Shown here in pieces: positions 45,150 to 54,365 of a stretch of 64,000 nt of DNA. A model generated the notes under the pieces. The model was not told the origin of the DNA. It was given only the letters and a program-made list of their open reading frames with translations, and did not search any database. The stretch's first letter is position 1, and each line of letters opens with the position of its first letter. A program made the position numbers and the translations under genes. This DNA comes from Taishania sp. (GTDB lineage: Bacteria; Bacteroidota; Bacteroidia; Flavobacteriales_D; Crocinitomicaceae): assembly GCA_030150045.1 (NCBI GenBank), contig JASLGM010000027.1:209433-273432 (forward strand), in the 5' to 3' direction.

Positions 45150-45368
45150 AAAAATCATGGTCTTCACTCCTATATCTCAATATGCGCATATCGTTTTTAG
45201 TTTTCTGAAAACCGATTCTGAAAACCAAGAGCATTTATCTCCCTTTATTTTTATTGCGAATAATCATATCTCTATATTGGCATATAGATACACTCCATTT
45301 TTTCTACTAAAACCCCCTTTATTGGAAAAAGAATTTCAATTGGAAACGGCTAACTTTCTTTCGTAAGA
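45150..45368. other. Spacer between inverted element A copies 5 and 3
   Basis: A 69-codon open frame (45157-45366) has no recognisable product or support and ends at the edge of copy 3. No other feature is seen. Confidence 0.4.
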
Positions 45369-45514
45369 CAGCTAGGGCGGAGCGCGGTAGCTAGAAACAG
45401 GTGAAATGGTGTGAGCGCTAGGTGGCGACTGCGACCGAAGGAAGCACGTTGTAAACCAGCCAGTGAACCCATTTCATTGTTTTTACTAAAGCGCGCAGAC
45501 CGTTAAAGCTGCCA
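45369..45514 (+). repeat. Element A copy 3
   Basis: Starts CAGCTAGGGCGGAGCG, central TGCGACCGAAGGAAGCACG, ends AAAGCTGCCA. CAGCT pairs with AGCTG, GCGC with GCGC, and GTGAAATGG (45401-45409) with CCATTTCAT (45469-45477). GCGAC and GTTGT extend the central hairpin. Confidence 0.82.
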
Positions 45515-45546
45515 AATCAGCTTCCAGAACAAAGGTAAAACAGGAC

Positions 45547-45581
45547 AAAAAAAATGCCGAAACAAAACTGTCCCGGCATTT
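45547..45581 (-). terminator. Terminator of the alpha-2-macroglobulin gene
   Basis: AAATGCCG / CGGCATTT stem; on the minus strand a run of T follows. It lies 20 bp after the stop. Confidence 0.85.
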
Positions 45582-45600
45582 CAATAGATTAATAAAGTGT

Positions 45601-48600
45601 TTATTCGACTGTGATTCTGCTTCCTAAACCGTAAGCGACCATTTCTGGATTAAAGGCACTTTGAACCATGACGTAACCGTTTGAAAAGTTTCCTTTTCTG
45701 GCTACAACTAATTCGTAATTCAAGAGGTAAACTCCGCGTTGTACGTGTCCGATAGAGAATTGTACGCTTGCATCTTTTACATCTTTATAGCTGCCAACAC
45801 CACCTGAATATTGGTAGCCAGAAGCCTGATCCACTGGTTCTAAACCTGCTGCTCTGTAATCTTTTATTTGCAAATATTCCATTTCTCGATCTGCTTCCAA
45901 TTTCAACTCAACGAACAAACGTTCTCCTTGTTTCAACTTGGTATTCGCATCTATTTTCACTTTAACGAAATCTCCTTTTCCATCTTTAGAAGGCTCCATT
46001 CTGTAAACAATTTTCGAAATTTTTAATCCCGTTTCATGTGTTTCCACCTTATCAATGTCGATTAAATAACTTGTGAAAACGGTTCCAAAACTCGGATTTG
46101 CGTTTTTCTTTTGAATGGTCAATGGCATAAACGGTCTATCTAAACTGATGTTCAAATAACCAGATCCTAATTCCATTTTATCGATTGAAAGTACTTTCCC
46201 GTTTTGTTTAAATGCGTCCGTAATACTAGCCGTAGACCAATCTGTAGACATTGTCAATCCAAAAATGGCTTCCGTTGTTGCGTAATTATTCCCCCAATCG
46301 TTTGAGCGTTTATTAAGTAACAACCACAATTGAGCGTTTTGCACCAATGTTTTTGCCTGATCGTCTTTACTCAAATAATCAATAATCATCGCTTGTGTAT
46401 ATACGTCGCCATATTGTACACCTTGCTGTGTCATTCCATTTGGCCAGAACGTACCGCGATCTGCAGTAGTAATGGCACGTTGTTTAACAGAAGTATTGAT
46501 TTCCTTATTCAATGCCGTTTGGTTCTTCAACGTTGCAATTTTACCCACGATCATTTGCGCATGAATGGAACGTTTAGCCCAATCTTTCGTTGCGTTTACT
46601 TCTAATATCTTAATCATTTTATCGTACTTACTCCAATCGCCTTTCACTTGTAAAGTCAATAGATACAAGTCAAGGTCATCGAACTGCGCAGCAATCGCAT
46701 TGTCTTTGATTTTTTCAAAGCGTGATTGTTCAACTGTCAAAACGTAATGCATTACATTTTCGATCACTTTATTGTCAACAATTTCCTTTGCAAATACGGG
46801 GTTCAACTGTTGCATGCGTTGAATGTTCTTCAATATTTGCTTAGAAATATACGCGTTCGATGGCATGCCAAAACACCAAGGCCAACCTTTGTCTTCGAAT
46901 GTCAATCCGTCTACCAGTTTATTCCAATTGTCTTTCGCTTGCTGTTTTGCATCAACGGCTAACAATAGATTTGCCAAATACATTTTACGATCTGCCTGAC
47001 TTTGCGCTTGCAACACCCAAGGAGTTTCTTGTAGCATGATTTGCTTCAATTCTGCATTATTTTCCAACTCTGACATTAAAGCTGAAGCGCCACGTGCTTT
47101 CCATGTTTCCAATACTTTAATAATAGCAGGATTGTGTTCTAAAATTTTGTCTAAAGCTGCAAAAACGACCAATTGGTTAGAAAGCTGTAACGTTTGTTGA
47201 TCATTTTTATCCATCACATTTGGCATAGCCATTAATACATGCCACAACGGATTTTGTACGTAATCTAATGTTACCATTAATTGAGCAACATCTGATTTCG
47301 GTAGAATTGAAGAATAGTCAATCACATGATCCCCTGCTTTTCCTAAAGTAAAAGGAAGTGCGTTCGTTACCATTGTTTTATTCGATAACACTGGAATTAA
47401 AACCTGTTCACCATCTGTTATTTTCTGTGCATTTGCCATTACGCGCACACCTACATTGGTGTATGTATATGGCACGTTTATCTTCCATTCTACAATTTGT
47501 GAAGCTCCTGCATTCAATTGGATTTCCTGTCCATTTTTATTCAAAGCAAATTCACTGTTTATGCTTTTATTGGTCATCAAATCGAAAAGCTCTAAATCCA
47601 CCTGTGTTGTTAATGTTTTCTCCGTTGTATTTGAAACGCGTGCAGTCATATAAACGACATCACCTTCTCTCACAAAACGCGGCGCTGTGATTTCTACCAT
47701 TAACTCCTTCTGCGTCATCGTTTCTTTTTCAAAACTTACTGCTCCCAAATCTTTGGAGTATGCCAAGCCTAAAACACGCCATGTTGTTAGCGCTTGCGGC
47801 GCATTAAACACTACTTTCACTTCGCCATTTGCGTCTGTTGTTAGCGTAGGTAAAAAGAAAGCCAACTCTTGTAAATTCTCTCTGACATTCCCCTGCTCTT
47901 TCACCGATACGGTTTCTTCTTCAACGAAAGCCAGTTCTTCCAACACTGCTGTTTGTTGCGCAGGTGCAGCGTCCATCATTTCGTACCTTACCGATGTTCT
48001 CGACCCTTTTGCCGAAATTGACATTTCCCCGCTTTTCACATGCATCTTTGATTTAATCGCGTAATTAGAAGTGCCATAAAGACCGTAAAGGAAATGCGTT
48101 TGAAGTTCGAACAGATCTACTGCACGTTCTTTCTCCACGCTATTTTTTGTAAAATTCGCATAGGTAGAAGAAGTGTTAAACATGGGATTACGTTGACCAA
48201 GGTAATATCCATAACCCAAAGTATTCCAATGGAAAGCATTTTTTGCAAATTGATCTAAAGAAGCGTCATACATAGAAAGTAAAACTTCAGCAGCAACGGG
48301 TTTACCATCTTCTCCTTTTACTTTCAATCGCCATTCCTCTTTTTGATTGGGTTTAATTTTATCTCGGAAACTCATCCACTCTACTTCCATATTTGGAATT
48401 TCTGATGCAGGAATGAAGCTGTCGCTTGCGGTGAATATTTTCCCGAATCGAATCATTGTAACACGGATTTCTAACATTTGCTTTAATACACTTGGCAATG
48501 CAAATGAAAGCGCTCCTTTACCATTTTCAATCGCTACACGTTGTGATCCCAAATCTTTTGTTCCGTCATAAAAGGAAACCATAGCTACACCATCCTTCAC

Positions 48601-51507
48601 TTTAGAGAACAATTCTATTTCCATTTCCTTACCAAGGATTGGATTGTTTTTCTTTTGAATAAATAGCACTTGCTCTGAGCTTAATGCTGCTAGTTCCTTT
48701 TGAACACGGAAAATTGTGTTTCCTTCAACTTCAAAACCATTCTTATCTTTTGCTTTTGCAACAAGAACATATTCCCCATCTTTCCAATTCAATGTGGAAA
48801 TGTTGATTGCTTGAAAAGCTGTCCATTGTCCTTTTGTTAGTACGATAGAATCTACTTTTCCTTCTTTCCATTGGTAATCCAAGTAATCAAAATTTGCTTT
48901 AAAATCTGTTTCAGACACCAACGTTTGTTTTGGTGCTGCCCAAGATCTTTGGAATGGATTTACAGGCGTTCTCTCTATCTTATAAATAATATATTCTCCT
49001 TTTGCAGCAATTTTCGCCCCATTACTTGCATTTGTTTCCACTGTAAAATCCGCAGATTCTTTTTTCCAAAAAGCGTCCGTTTGAATTTGAATATCAAATT
49101 CAAATTTAGAGATGTTCACAGAAGTAAAAGAAGTAACGCTTTCTCCTGCAGCATCGATTGCAGAAACATTAATGGCATATCTTTTTTGATTGATTTCATC
49201 AGTTGCTTGTGCTGGCAAAATGATTTCAAACACTCCTTTACTATCCGTTTTCACGGTTCCATTCCACAATTTATTTTCGTTGAAAGAATACCCTCTTCTC
49301 GGGAACCATAATTGATTTTCGTTCACAGAGAACGTCATCTCTTGATTTGCTACAGGAATTCCAGTATATGTTTTCAAGATTCCTTTCACACTATTTTCTT
49401 CTTTCATGGTGTACGCCTTGTCTGCTTTTGACCATTCTATCAATAGCTTCGGACGTTTGTATTCCATCACTTGGATAAAACTGTTAGTCAACAATTCTTT
49501 TCCATGTAATTTCAAAGTAAAGTTTCCATTTAATCCACTTGATGGTAAATCGAAGAATCCTTCGACACTACCAAAAGCGTTTGTAGTCCCTTCTTGTGTT
49601 TTAATTAATTTGTAGTTGCTATCATACAATTCAACTTTTACCTTTTCACCTGCAACAACATTTCCTTTTGATGGACTTTCGAACACCTTAACGATTCCTT
49701 TATAATATACACGTTGACCTGGACGATAAACGGCTCTATCCGTCAATAAGTCACCAACGGTGGTTTGCTTTCCATCTGATATTGAATTTCTATAATACCC
49801 CATTCCACTAAGAAGGAAATACATATTATCAATTAGCGCGTAAGCGTTATAATCTAAATCTGTTTTACGGATTTGTCCTTGTGCATCTGTTTTTACATCA
49901 ACTTTATCAGACATGACATACGCATTCTTTTCACTGTTCCAACGTTTGCTCATTAATGAAACTGCATAATCTGCCTTTGGTTCTCCTGTAGTAAAATCAT
50001 TCAAATACAAATGATGTTCTAAACTAGACAAGAAAATATCAGTTGAATAAAAATACAAATGATTGTAACTGTTTTGCTCTTCGTTATCTGTCACCAATTC
50101 ATAATGCCCCTTTGGCAAGGCATCTATCATTAACTCCGTAGAAAACGGTTGGTAATCTTCCTTGACAGGAATATCAACGACTTTAGACACGACTACTTTA
50201 CCACGTTTTTGTTCAAAGGTATTTACATCAAAGTTCACCTCATAAATCGTGTATTTTACTTGCGACAGATTTTTAACAACCCAGTTCATTAAAAAGGGTT
50301 TGTTTGCAGCATTGATTGTTTCTAGATGAATTTCCAGCGTTTTTGCTTTGATTTCATTTTCTATCCATTGCCCATTTTTTAAATACGGAAACAATGCCGT
50401 TTCTTTTTTATGCGTTTGAACACGTTTTAACAAGGCCTCAATCTCCTCTTTCGGCTGAGTTAATTTCCCCGTATTAATTTTTTCATTCAAGGCATAATAA
50501 TCTTTTTCCAACTCCATACGTTGAATTTCTAAACGAATAGGCTTGAACGTTGTTTTTTGTGCAATCTCTTGCAAATTACTCCAATATTTTTGCTCCAAAC
50601 TTTGGTCCTGAAAATCTCTCATCATGAAAGCAAAACGCTTTACCGTAAACCAGTCCGTAGAGAAATCAAATCCCTTTTTCTTATTAACCTTTTGAATATC
50701 CTGAAATGATTTTAAAATGATTTTAGCATTCTCATCCTCCTTTTTGATTGTAGACAGATCAGCATTCAAAAATGAAGCAGCATCTAACAATAACCAATCA
50801 CTTTTTTCAGAAAGAAGCGTTTGATAATCGTAACTATTTTCATTCATAAATGTCAAGAATGCCTGAATCACATAATGATATAAAGTTGGCGTGATTTGTT
50901 GCACGACCGTTTCTTTCATATCAAACACCAATGCATAATTACTGATTGGAGTATTGATCATTGTCTCTTTATTGTCGTTCAACGCGAGATCAAAAATCTT
51001 ATTCACTTCCGCATTACGTTTTGCGATATTCCAAAGACGTGGATCTTTTTCCTCATCATTTGCTGAATGATTTCTGTAATACCAAGTGTTGGATTGAGCA
51101 AGAAACTTAGCTTTTTCTACACGCACAATGTTTTTCATTGGATACGCAGCACGTGCTTCATACTTGTTGATAACAGCAAACTGTGCGGGCCAAGCATCTT
51201 CATTTAATTCACCTGCAAAATCCACTTGCGCCGACATACAACGCAATTGTTCCGCATGATTTTTATCTGTCACAGCTTTTTGATAGATCAGTTCTACTAG
51301 AGAATCTGCGGATTTAATTAACCCTTTCTCTTGTAATTTCTGTACCTCACTCCATTTACTTGAAAAGCGTTTGCCCTTATTCTTTTCTATTTGTTGATTT
51401 CCAGCCACGTCCTCAGCATTTTGTTTTGCGTTTTTATCGTCACATCCTTGAGACGATAAAGTCATAAACAATGCTATCATTGTGAAAAATTTCAAAAAAG
51501 ACTCCAT
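45601..51507 (-). CDS. Bacterial alpha-2-macroglobulin-like protein, probable lipoprotein
   Basis: 1968 aa. N-terminus FFTMIALFMTLSSQGCDD looks like a lipoprotein signal with C22 as the lipid site (lipobox not ideal). MG2-type motif DRAVYRPGQRV at residues 590-600; the A2M domain motif LPTLTTDANGEVKVVF...LTTWRV lies near residues 1215-1250; a helical thioester-like domain follows. The CxEQ thioester is absent: the matching region reads MDKNDQQTLQLSNQ. Such proteins inhibit foreign proteases in the periplasm or at the surface. No pbpC lies next to it. Confidence 0.9.
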   Translation of the reverse strand: MESFLKFFTMIALFMTLSSQGCDDKNAKQNAEDVAGNQQIEKNKGKRFSSKWSEVQKLQEKGLIKSADSLVELIYQKAVTDKNHAEQLRCMSAQVDFAGELNEDAWPAQFAVINKYEARAAYPMKNIVRVEKAKFLAQSNTWYYRNHSANDEEKDPRLWNIAKRNAEVNKIFDLALNDNKETMINTPISNYALVFDMKETVVQQITPTLYHYVIQAFLTFMNENSYDYQTLLSEKSDWLLLDAASFLNADLSTIKKEDENAKIILKSFQDIQKVNKKKGFDFSTDWFTVKRFAFMMRDFQDQSLEQKYWSNLQEIAQKTTFKPIRLEIQRMELEKDYYALNEKINTGKLTQPKEEIEALLKRVQTHKKETALFPYLKNGQWIENEIKAKTLEIHLETINAANKPFLMNWVVKNLSQVKYTIYEVNFDVNTFEQKRGKVVVSKVVDIPVKEDYQPFSTELMIDALPKGHYELVTDNEEQNSYNHLYFYSTDIFLSSLEHHLYLNDFTTGEPKADYAVSLMSKRWNSEKNAYVMSDKVDVKTDAQGQIRKTDLDYNAYALIDNMYFLLSGMGYYRNSISDGKQTTVGDLLTDRAVYRPGQRVYYKGIVKVFESPSKGNVVAGEKVKVELYDSNYKLIKTQEGTTNAFGSVEGFFDLPSSGLNGNFTLKLHGKELLTNSFIQVMEYKRPKLLIEWSKADKAYTMKEENSVKGILKTYTGIPVANQEMTFSVNENQLWFPRRGYSFNENKLWNGTVKTDSKGVFEIILPAQATDEINQKRYAINVSAIDAAGESVTSFTSVNISKFEFDIQIQTDAFWKKESADFTVETNASNGAKIAAKGEYIIYKIERTPVNPFQRSWAAPKQTLVSETDFKANFDYLDYQWKEGKVDSIVLTKGQWTAFQAINISTLNWKDGEYVLVAKAKDKNGFEVEGNTIFRVQKELAALSSEQVLFIQKKNNPILGKEMEIELFSKVKDGVAMVSFYDGTKDLGSQRVAIENGKGALSFALPSVLKQMLEIRVTMIRFGKIFTASDSFIPASEIPNMEVEWMSFRDKIKPNQKEEWRLKVKGEDGKPVAAEVLLSMYDASLDQFAKNAFHWNTLGYGYYLGQRNPMFNTSSTYANFTKNSVEKERAVDLFELQTHFLYGLYGTSNYAIKSKMHVKSGEMSISAKGSRTSVRYEMMDAAPAQQTAVLEELAFVEEETVSVKEQGNVRENLQELAFFLPTLTTDANGEVKVVFNAPQALTTWRVLGLAYSKDLGAVSFEKETMTQKELMVEITAPRFVREGDVVYMTARVSNTTEKTLTTQVDLELFDLMTNKSINSEFALNKNGQEIQLNAGASQIVEWKINVPYTYTNVGVRVMANAQKITDGEQVLIPVLSNKTMVTNALPFTLGKAGDHVIDYSSILPKSDVAQLMVTLDYVQNPLWHVLMAMPNVMDKNDQQTLQLSNQLVVFAALDKILEHNPAIIKVLETWKARGASALMSELENNAELKQIMLQETPWVLQAQSQADRKMYLANLLLAVDAKQQAKDNWNKLVDGLTFEDKGWPWCFGMPSNAYISKQILKNIQRMQQLNPVFAKEIVDNKVIENVMHYVLTVEQSRFEKIKDNAIAAQFDDLDLYLLTLQVKGDWSKYDKMIKILEVNATKDWAKRSIHAQMIVGKIATLKNQTALNKEINTSVKQRAITTADRGTFWPNGMTQQGVQYGDVYTQAMIIDYLSKDDQAKTLVQNAQLWLLLNKRSNDWGNNYATTEAIFGLTMSTDWSTASITDAFKQNGKVLSIDKMELGSGYLNISLDRPFMPLTIQKKNANPSFGTVFTSYLIDIDKVETHETGLKISKIVYRMEPSKDGKGDFVKVKIDANTKLKQGERLFVELKLEADREMEYLQIKDYRAAGLEPVDQASGYQYSGGVGSYKDVKDASVQFSIGHVQRGVYLLNYELVVARKGNFSNGYVMVQSAFNPEMVAYGLGSRITVE

Positions 51508-51618
51508 ATTTATTGATTTAGTTTAACTCCGTACAACTGAAACGGTAAAAAGTTCATCAAAGAAAAGAAACTCTATTGTTACTCCGTCTACCATTCTTCA
51601 TTATTTTAAAAAAAGATG

Positions 51619-51626
51619 TATATTTG
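51619..51626 (+). promoter_or_regulatory. -7 box of ssrA
   Basis: TATATTTG, exact match to TAnnTTTG, 14 bp before the mature 5' end of tmRNA. No clear -33 element. Confidence 0.55.
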
Positions 51627-51640
51627 TAGCCTACATTAAT

Positions 51641-52044
51641 GGGGTCGTATTGGATTTGACAGCGGATGCGACAACTAGGTGTAAGCATGTCGAGCGTTGA
51701 GGTGTAGCTCGTAAATATCATGTCTCGAACAATAATTGACAACACGTCATACGCACTTGCTGCTTAATTAACTGAATGTTAATAGAGCTTAATTCGACTG
51801 AAGTTTAGTAAGTTGAACGAGTACTTCCTCCCACGCCCTTGCGCCCCAGGCAGGGAATTCGGAAGTTCAAATTGGGGAACTGGCACCAAATTAGCTTCGG
51901 AGGCGGTGTGAGATCTTAGAAGATAAGGGTTGTAATTGGGTGTTCTTGTCCGGTGCAATCACGAAAAACAATCACGAACTAAGCATGTAGAAGACTTAGA
52001 AGTTCTTCGTTTGGACGAGGGTTCGAAACCCTCCGACTCCACCA
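51641..52044 (+). ncRNA. ssrA: Transfer-messenger RNA
   Basis: 404 nt. The 5' end GGGGTCGTATTGGATTTGAC pairs with the tRNA-like 3' end (GGTTCGAAACCC T arm, CTCC, encoded ACCA). The tag frame reads GAC AAC ACG TCA TAC GCA CTT GCT GCT TAA, giving DNTSYALAA; the -YALAA end is typical of Bacteroidota, while the first residue is usually Gly. The tag start is inferred. SmpB is encoded in this window. Confidence 0.95.
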
Positions 52045-52051
52045 AACATTT

Positions 52052-52077
52052 AAGGCTCCAATCGGGGCCTTTTTTTA
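52052..52077 (+). terminator. ssrA terminator
   Basis: AAGGCTCC / GGGGCCTT stem, loop AATC, long T run. Almost identical to the hairpin after the RRM gene. Confidence 0.88.
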
Positions 52078-52155
52078 TTCTCCGATTTGAAAGATACCAA
52101 CAGCATAAACAAGCGTCCGTCCCAAAAAAAAACAAGAATTTACATTTTTTTCTTT

Positions 52156-52300
52156 TAGCAGCCATTTCGGTATACGTGCTTTAGTAAACCGCTGGAAAAC
52201 GGGTTCAGGTAAGCTTTACCACGTGCTTCCGCTGGTCGCAGTGGCAAACCAACCCTCACACCATTTTCCAAACGTTTAGCTATCGCCCTCCTCCCGGCTG
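52156..52300 (-). repeat. Element A copy 4, downstream of ssrA
   Basis: On the minus strand it starts CAGCCGGGAGGAGG and ends GGCTGCTA. Ends pair CAGCC/GGCTG. Plus-strand 52194-52202 pairs with 52261-52269 over 9 bp with one wobble. The central hairpin is CCAC-TGC ... GCA-C-GTGG. Confidence 0.82.
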
Positions 52301-52403
52301 AAAATCCATCTTCGGAAGAATAAATTTTTGTATCCTAAAAAAATCTATTCTAAAAACAAAAAACAAAACCATAATTCCACACTAAAATTCAATATCCAAC
52401 GAC

Positions 52404-52430
52404 GGATCTCGCGTTAGGGATACGAGTGGT
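52404..52430 (+). repeat. Element B fragment (5' end only)
   Basis: GGATCTCGCGTTAGGGATAC then GAGTGGT matches the 5' block of element B copies 1 and 2; the hairpins and the AACGCCC end are missing. Confidence 0.55.
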
Positions 52431-52494
52431 TGTACTAAAGTTTGAATCTCATTCAACTATAAACCCCTAGGAATTATTTCCCATAAATTGTATC

Positions 52495-52749
52495 GTGAAT
52501 ACATACTTAAAACAATTCAATCATCATTTACAATTGAAAACCAAACAAGTAATGAAAAAAGAATCCTTCGAATCTATTGCCTATAAAATTATACCTTATG
52601 ACTTTATTAATGAAATTAATCCTAATAGAGTTTATTCAAGTACAACTGCCAAGGGCATTGAAATAAGTAATAGTAATTTTGATGGGTATTGGAACCCACT
52701 CAAAAAATTCTGGCCCGAATTATTTAATAAAACACTTTTTGAATATTAA
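52495..52749 (+). CDS. Small hypothetical protein before hsdM
   Basis: 84 aa from a GTG, or 65 aa from the ATG at 52552 (MKKESFESIAYKIIPYDF). Not recognised; no signal or membrane segment. It could be a remnant. No promoter or partner supports it, so it may not be a gene. Confidence 0.3.
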   Translation: MNTYLKQFNHHLQLKTKQVMKKESFESIAYKIIPYDFINEINPNRVYSSTTAKGIEISNSNFDGYWNPLKKFWPELFNKTLFEY

Positions 52750-52795
52750 GAGTAGCCTCAATACATTCTTAAACGGTAGAAAGAACTAAAATCAC

Positions 52796-52803
52796 TATCT
52801 TCA
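52796..52803 (+). promoter_or_regulatory. Possible -7 box of the type I R-M operon
   Basis: TATCTTCA agrees with TAnnTTTG at four of the six fixed positions (TA and the first two T) and lies 17 bp before the hsdM start. Weak evidence. Confidence 0.3.
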
Positions 52804-52820
52804 CATCTCATTTATAAACC

Positions 52821-54365
52821 ATGGCGAAAAAGCAAAAAGAAACAGTCCAAGAATCCATTGAAAAGACACTTTGGAAGGCAGCAGATAAGCTGCGTAAAAA
52901 CATCAACGCAGCAGAATACAAAGACGTTGTTCTCGGATTAATCTTCCTGAAATATATATCCATTGCATTTGAGAAAATGCATGCAGAACTTACTGAACAA
53001 ATCGATCAAGGTGCAGATCCGGAAGACAGAGAAGAATACACAGCAGAAAATGTGTTCTTCGTTCCTCCTTCAGCTCGTTGGACCTTCCTACAAAGTTCAG
53101 CCAAACAACCTACAATTGGTAAGATTGTAGATGATGGAATGGATGCTATTGAAGCGGAAAATCCACAATTGAAAGGGATTCTTCCAAAAGTTTACGCAAA
53201 ACAAAATTTGGACCCCACGAGTTTAGGTGAACTAATTGACCTCATCGGTAATATCAACTTTGGTGAAACAAAAGAACGTTCTGCCGATGTATTGGGGCAC
53301 GTATTCGAATACTTCTTAGGACAATTCGCATTGGCCGAGGGACAGAAAGGTGGACAGTTCTACACACCACGTTCTGTAGTTGAATTACTCGTAGAAATGC
53401 TTGAACCATACAAAGGTCGTGTGTTTGATCCATGTTGTGGTTCGGGTGGTATGTTCGTTCAATCTGAAAAGTTTGTGACACAACGTCAGGGACGCATTGA
53501 AGACCTTTCCATTTTTGGTCAAGAATCCAATCAAACAACGTGGCGATTGGCGAAAATGAACTTAGCAATCCGTGGCATCGACTCAACAGGAGTGAAATGG
53601 AATGCAGAAGGTTCATTCTTGAATGATGCTCACAAAGATTTAAAAGCCGATTACATCATTGCCAACCCGCCGTTCAATATTAGTGATTGGGGTGGTGATT
53701 TATTGCGTAATGATGCTCGTTGGGAATTGGGTGTACCTCCAGTTGGGAATGCCAATTTTGGTTGGTTGCAACACTTCATTCACCACTTGGCTCCAACAGG
53801 CCAAGCGGGTGTCGTTTTGGCTAAAGGTTCCTTAACTTCCAAAACTTCAGGCGAAGGAGAAATCCGAAAAAACATGATTGAAGCTGGATTAATCGATTGC
53901 ATCGTAAACCTTCCGGCCAAATTATTCTTGAATACACAAATTCCTGCAGCTTTATGGTTTTTACGCCGTAAGAAAGTTGCCAATCCAAAATACAGAGATA
54001 CTGCAAATGAAATCTTATTCATTGACGCCCGAAACCTCGGACAATTAATTAACCGCCGTAACCGTGAGTTATCACAAGCAGATATTGATCAAATTACAAA
54101 TACCTACCACAATTGGCGTAATGTAGACGGACAGTACGAAGATGTTCCAGGTTTCTGTGCTTCGGTGCCGGCAGCTAAAGTAGCTGAATTAGATTATGTG
54201 TTAACCCCAGGGCGTTATGTAGGTTTACCGGATGAAGAAGACGATTTCAACTTTGTAGAACGTTTTACTTCTCTTAAAACCACTTTATACGAACAATTAG
54301 CCAAGGAAGCAGAATTGAATGCGATTATTGCTGAAAATCTTTTAAAAATTGACATAAATGGCTAA
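52821..54365 (+). CDS. hsdM: Type I restriction-modification system methyltransferase subunit HsdM
   Basis: 514 aa. N-terminal helical domain (ESIEKTLWKAADKLRKNINAAEYKDVVLGLIFLKY), then the adenine-N6 methyltransferase core: SAM motif DPCCGSGG at 203-210 and catalytic NPPF at 282-285. It modifies host DNA at the site chosen by HsdS. First gene of the locus; overlaps dinD by 8 bp. Confidence 0.97.
   Translation: MAKKQKETVQESIEKTLWKAADKLRKNINAAEYKDVVLGLIFLKYISIAFEKMHAELTEQIDQGADPEDREEYTAENVFFVPPSARWTFLQSSAKQPTIGKIVDDGMDAIEAENPQLKGILPKVYAKQNLDPTSLGELIDLIGNINFGETKERSADVLGHVFEYFLGQFALAEGQKGGQFYTPRSVVELLVEMLEPYKGRVFDPCCGSGGMFVQSEKFVTQRQGRIEDLSIFGQESNQTTWRLAKMNLAIRGIDSTGVKWNAEGSFLNDAHKDLKADYIIANPPFNISDWGGDLLRNDARWELGVPPVGNANFGWLQHFIHHLAPTGQAGVVLAKGSLTSKTSGEGEIRKNMIEAGLIDCIVNLPAKLFLNTQIPAALWFLRRKKVANPKYRDTANEILFIDARNLGQLINRRNRELSQADIDQITNTYHNWRNVDGQYEDVPGFCASVPAAKVAELDYVLTPGRYVGLPDEEDDFNFVERFTSLKTTLYEQLAKEAELNAIIAENLLKIDING

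Noticed and set aside
45157..45366. 69-codon open frame between element A copies 5 and 3
   Set aside because: No recognisable product, signal or start context, and it ends at the edge of a repeat; chance frame in AT-rich spacer.
47358..47690. Plus-strand frames of 60-146 codons opposite the alpha-2-macroglobulin gene
   Set aside because: Shadows of a long coding sequence on the other strand; no domain or start signal.
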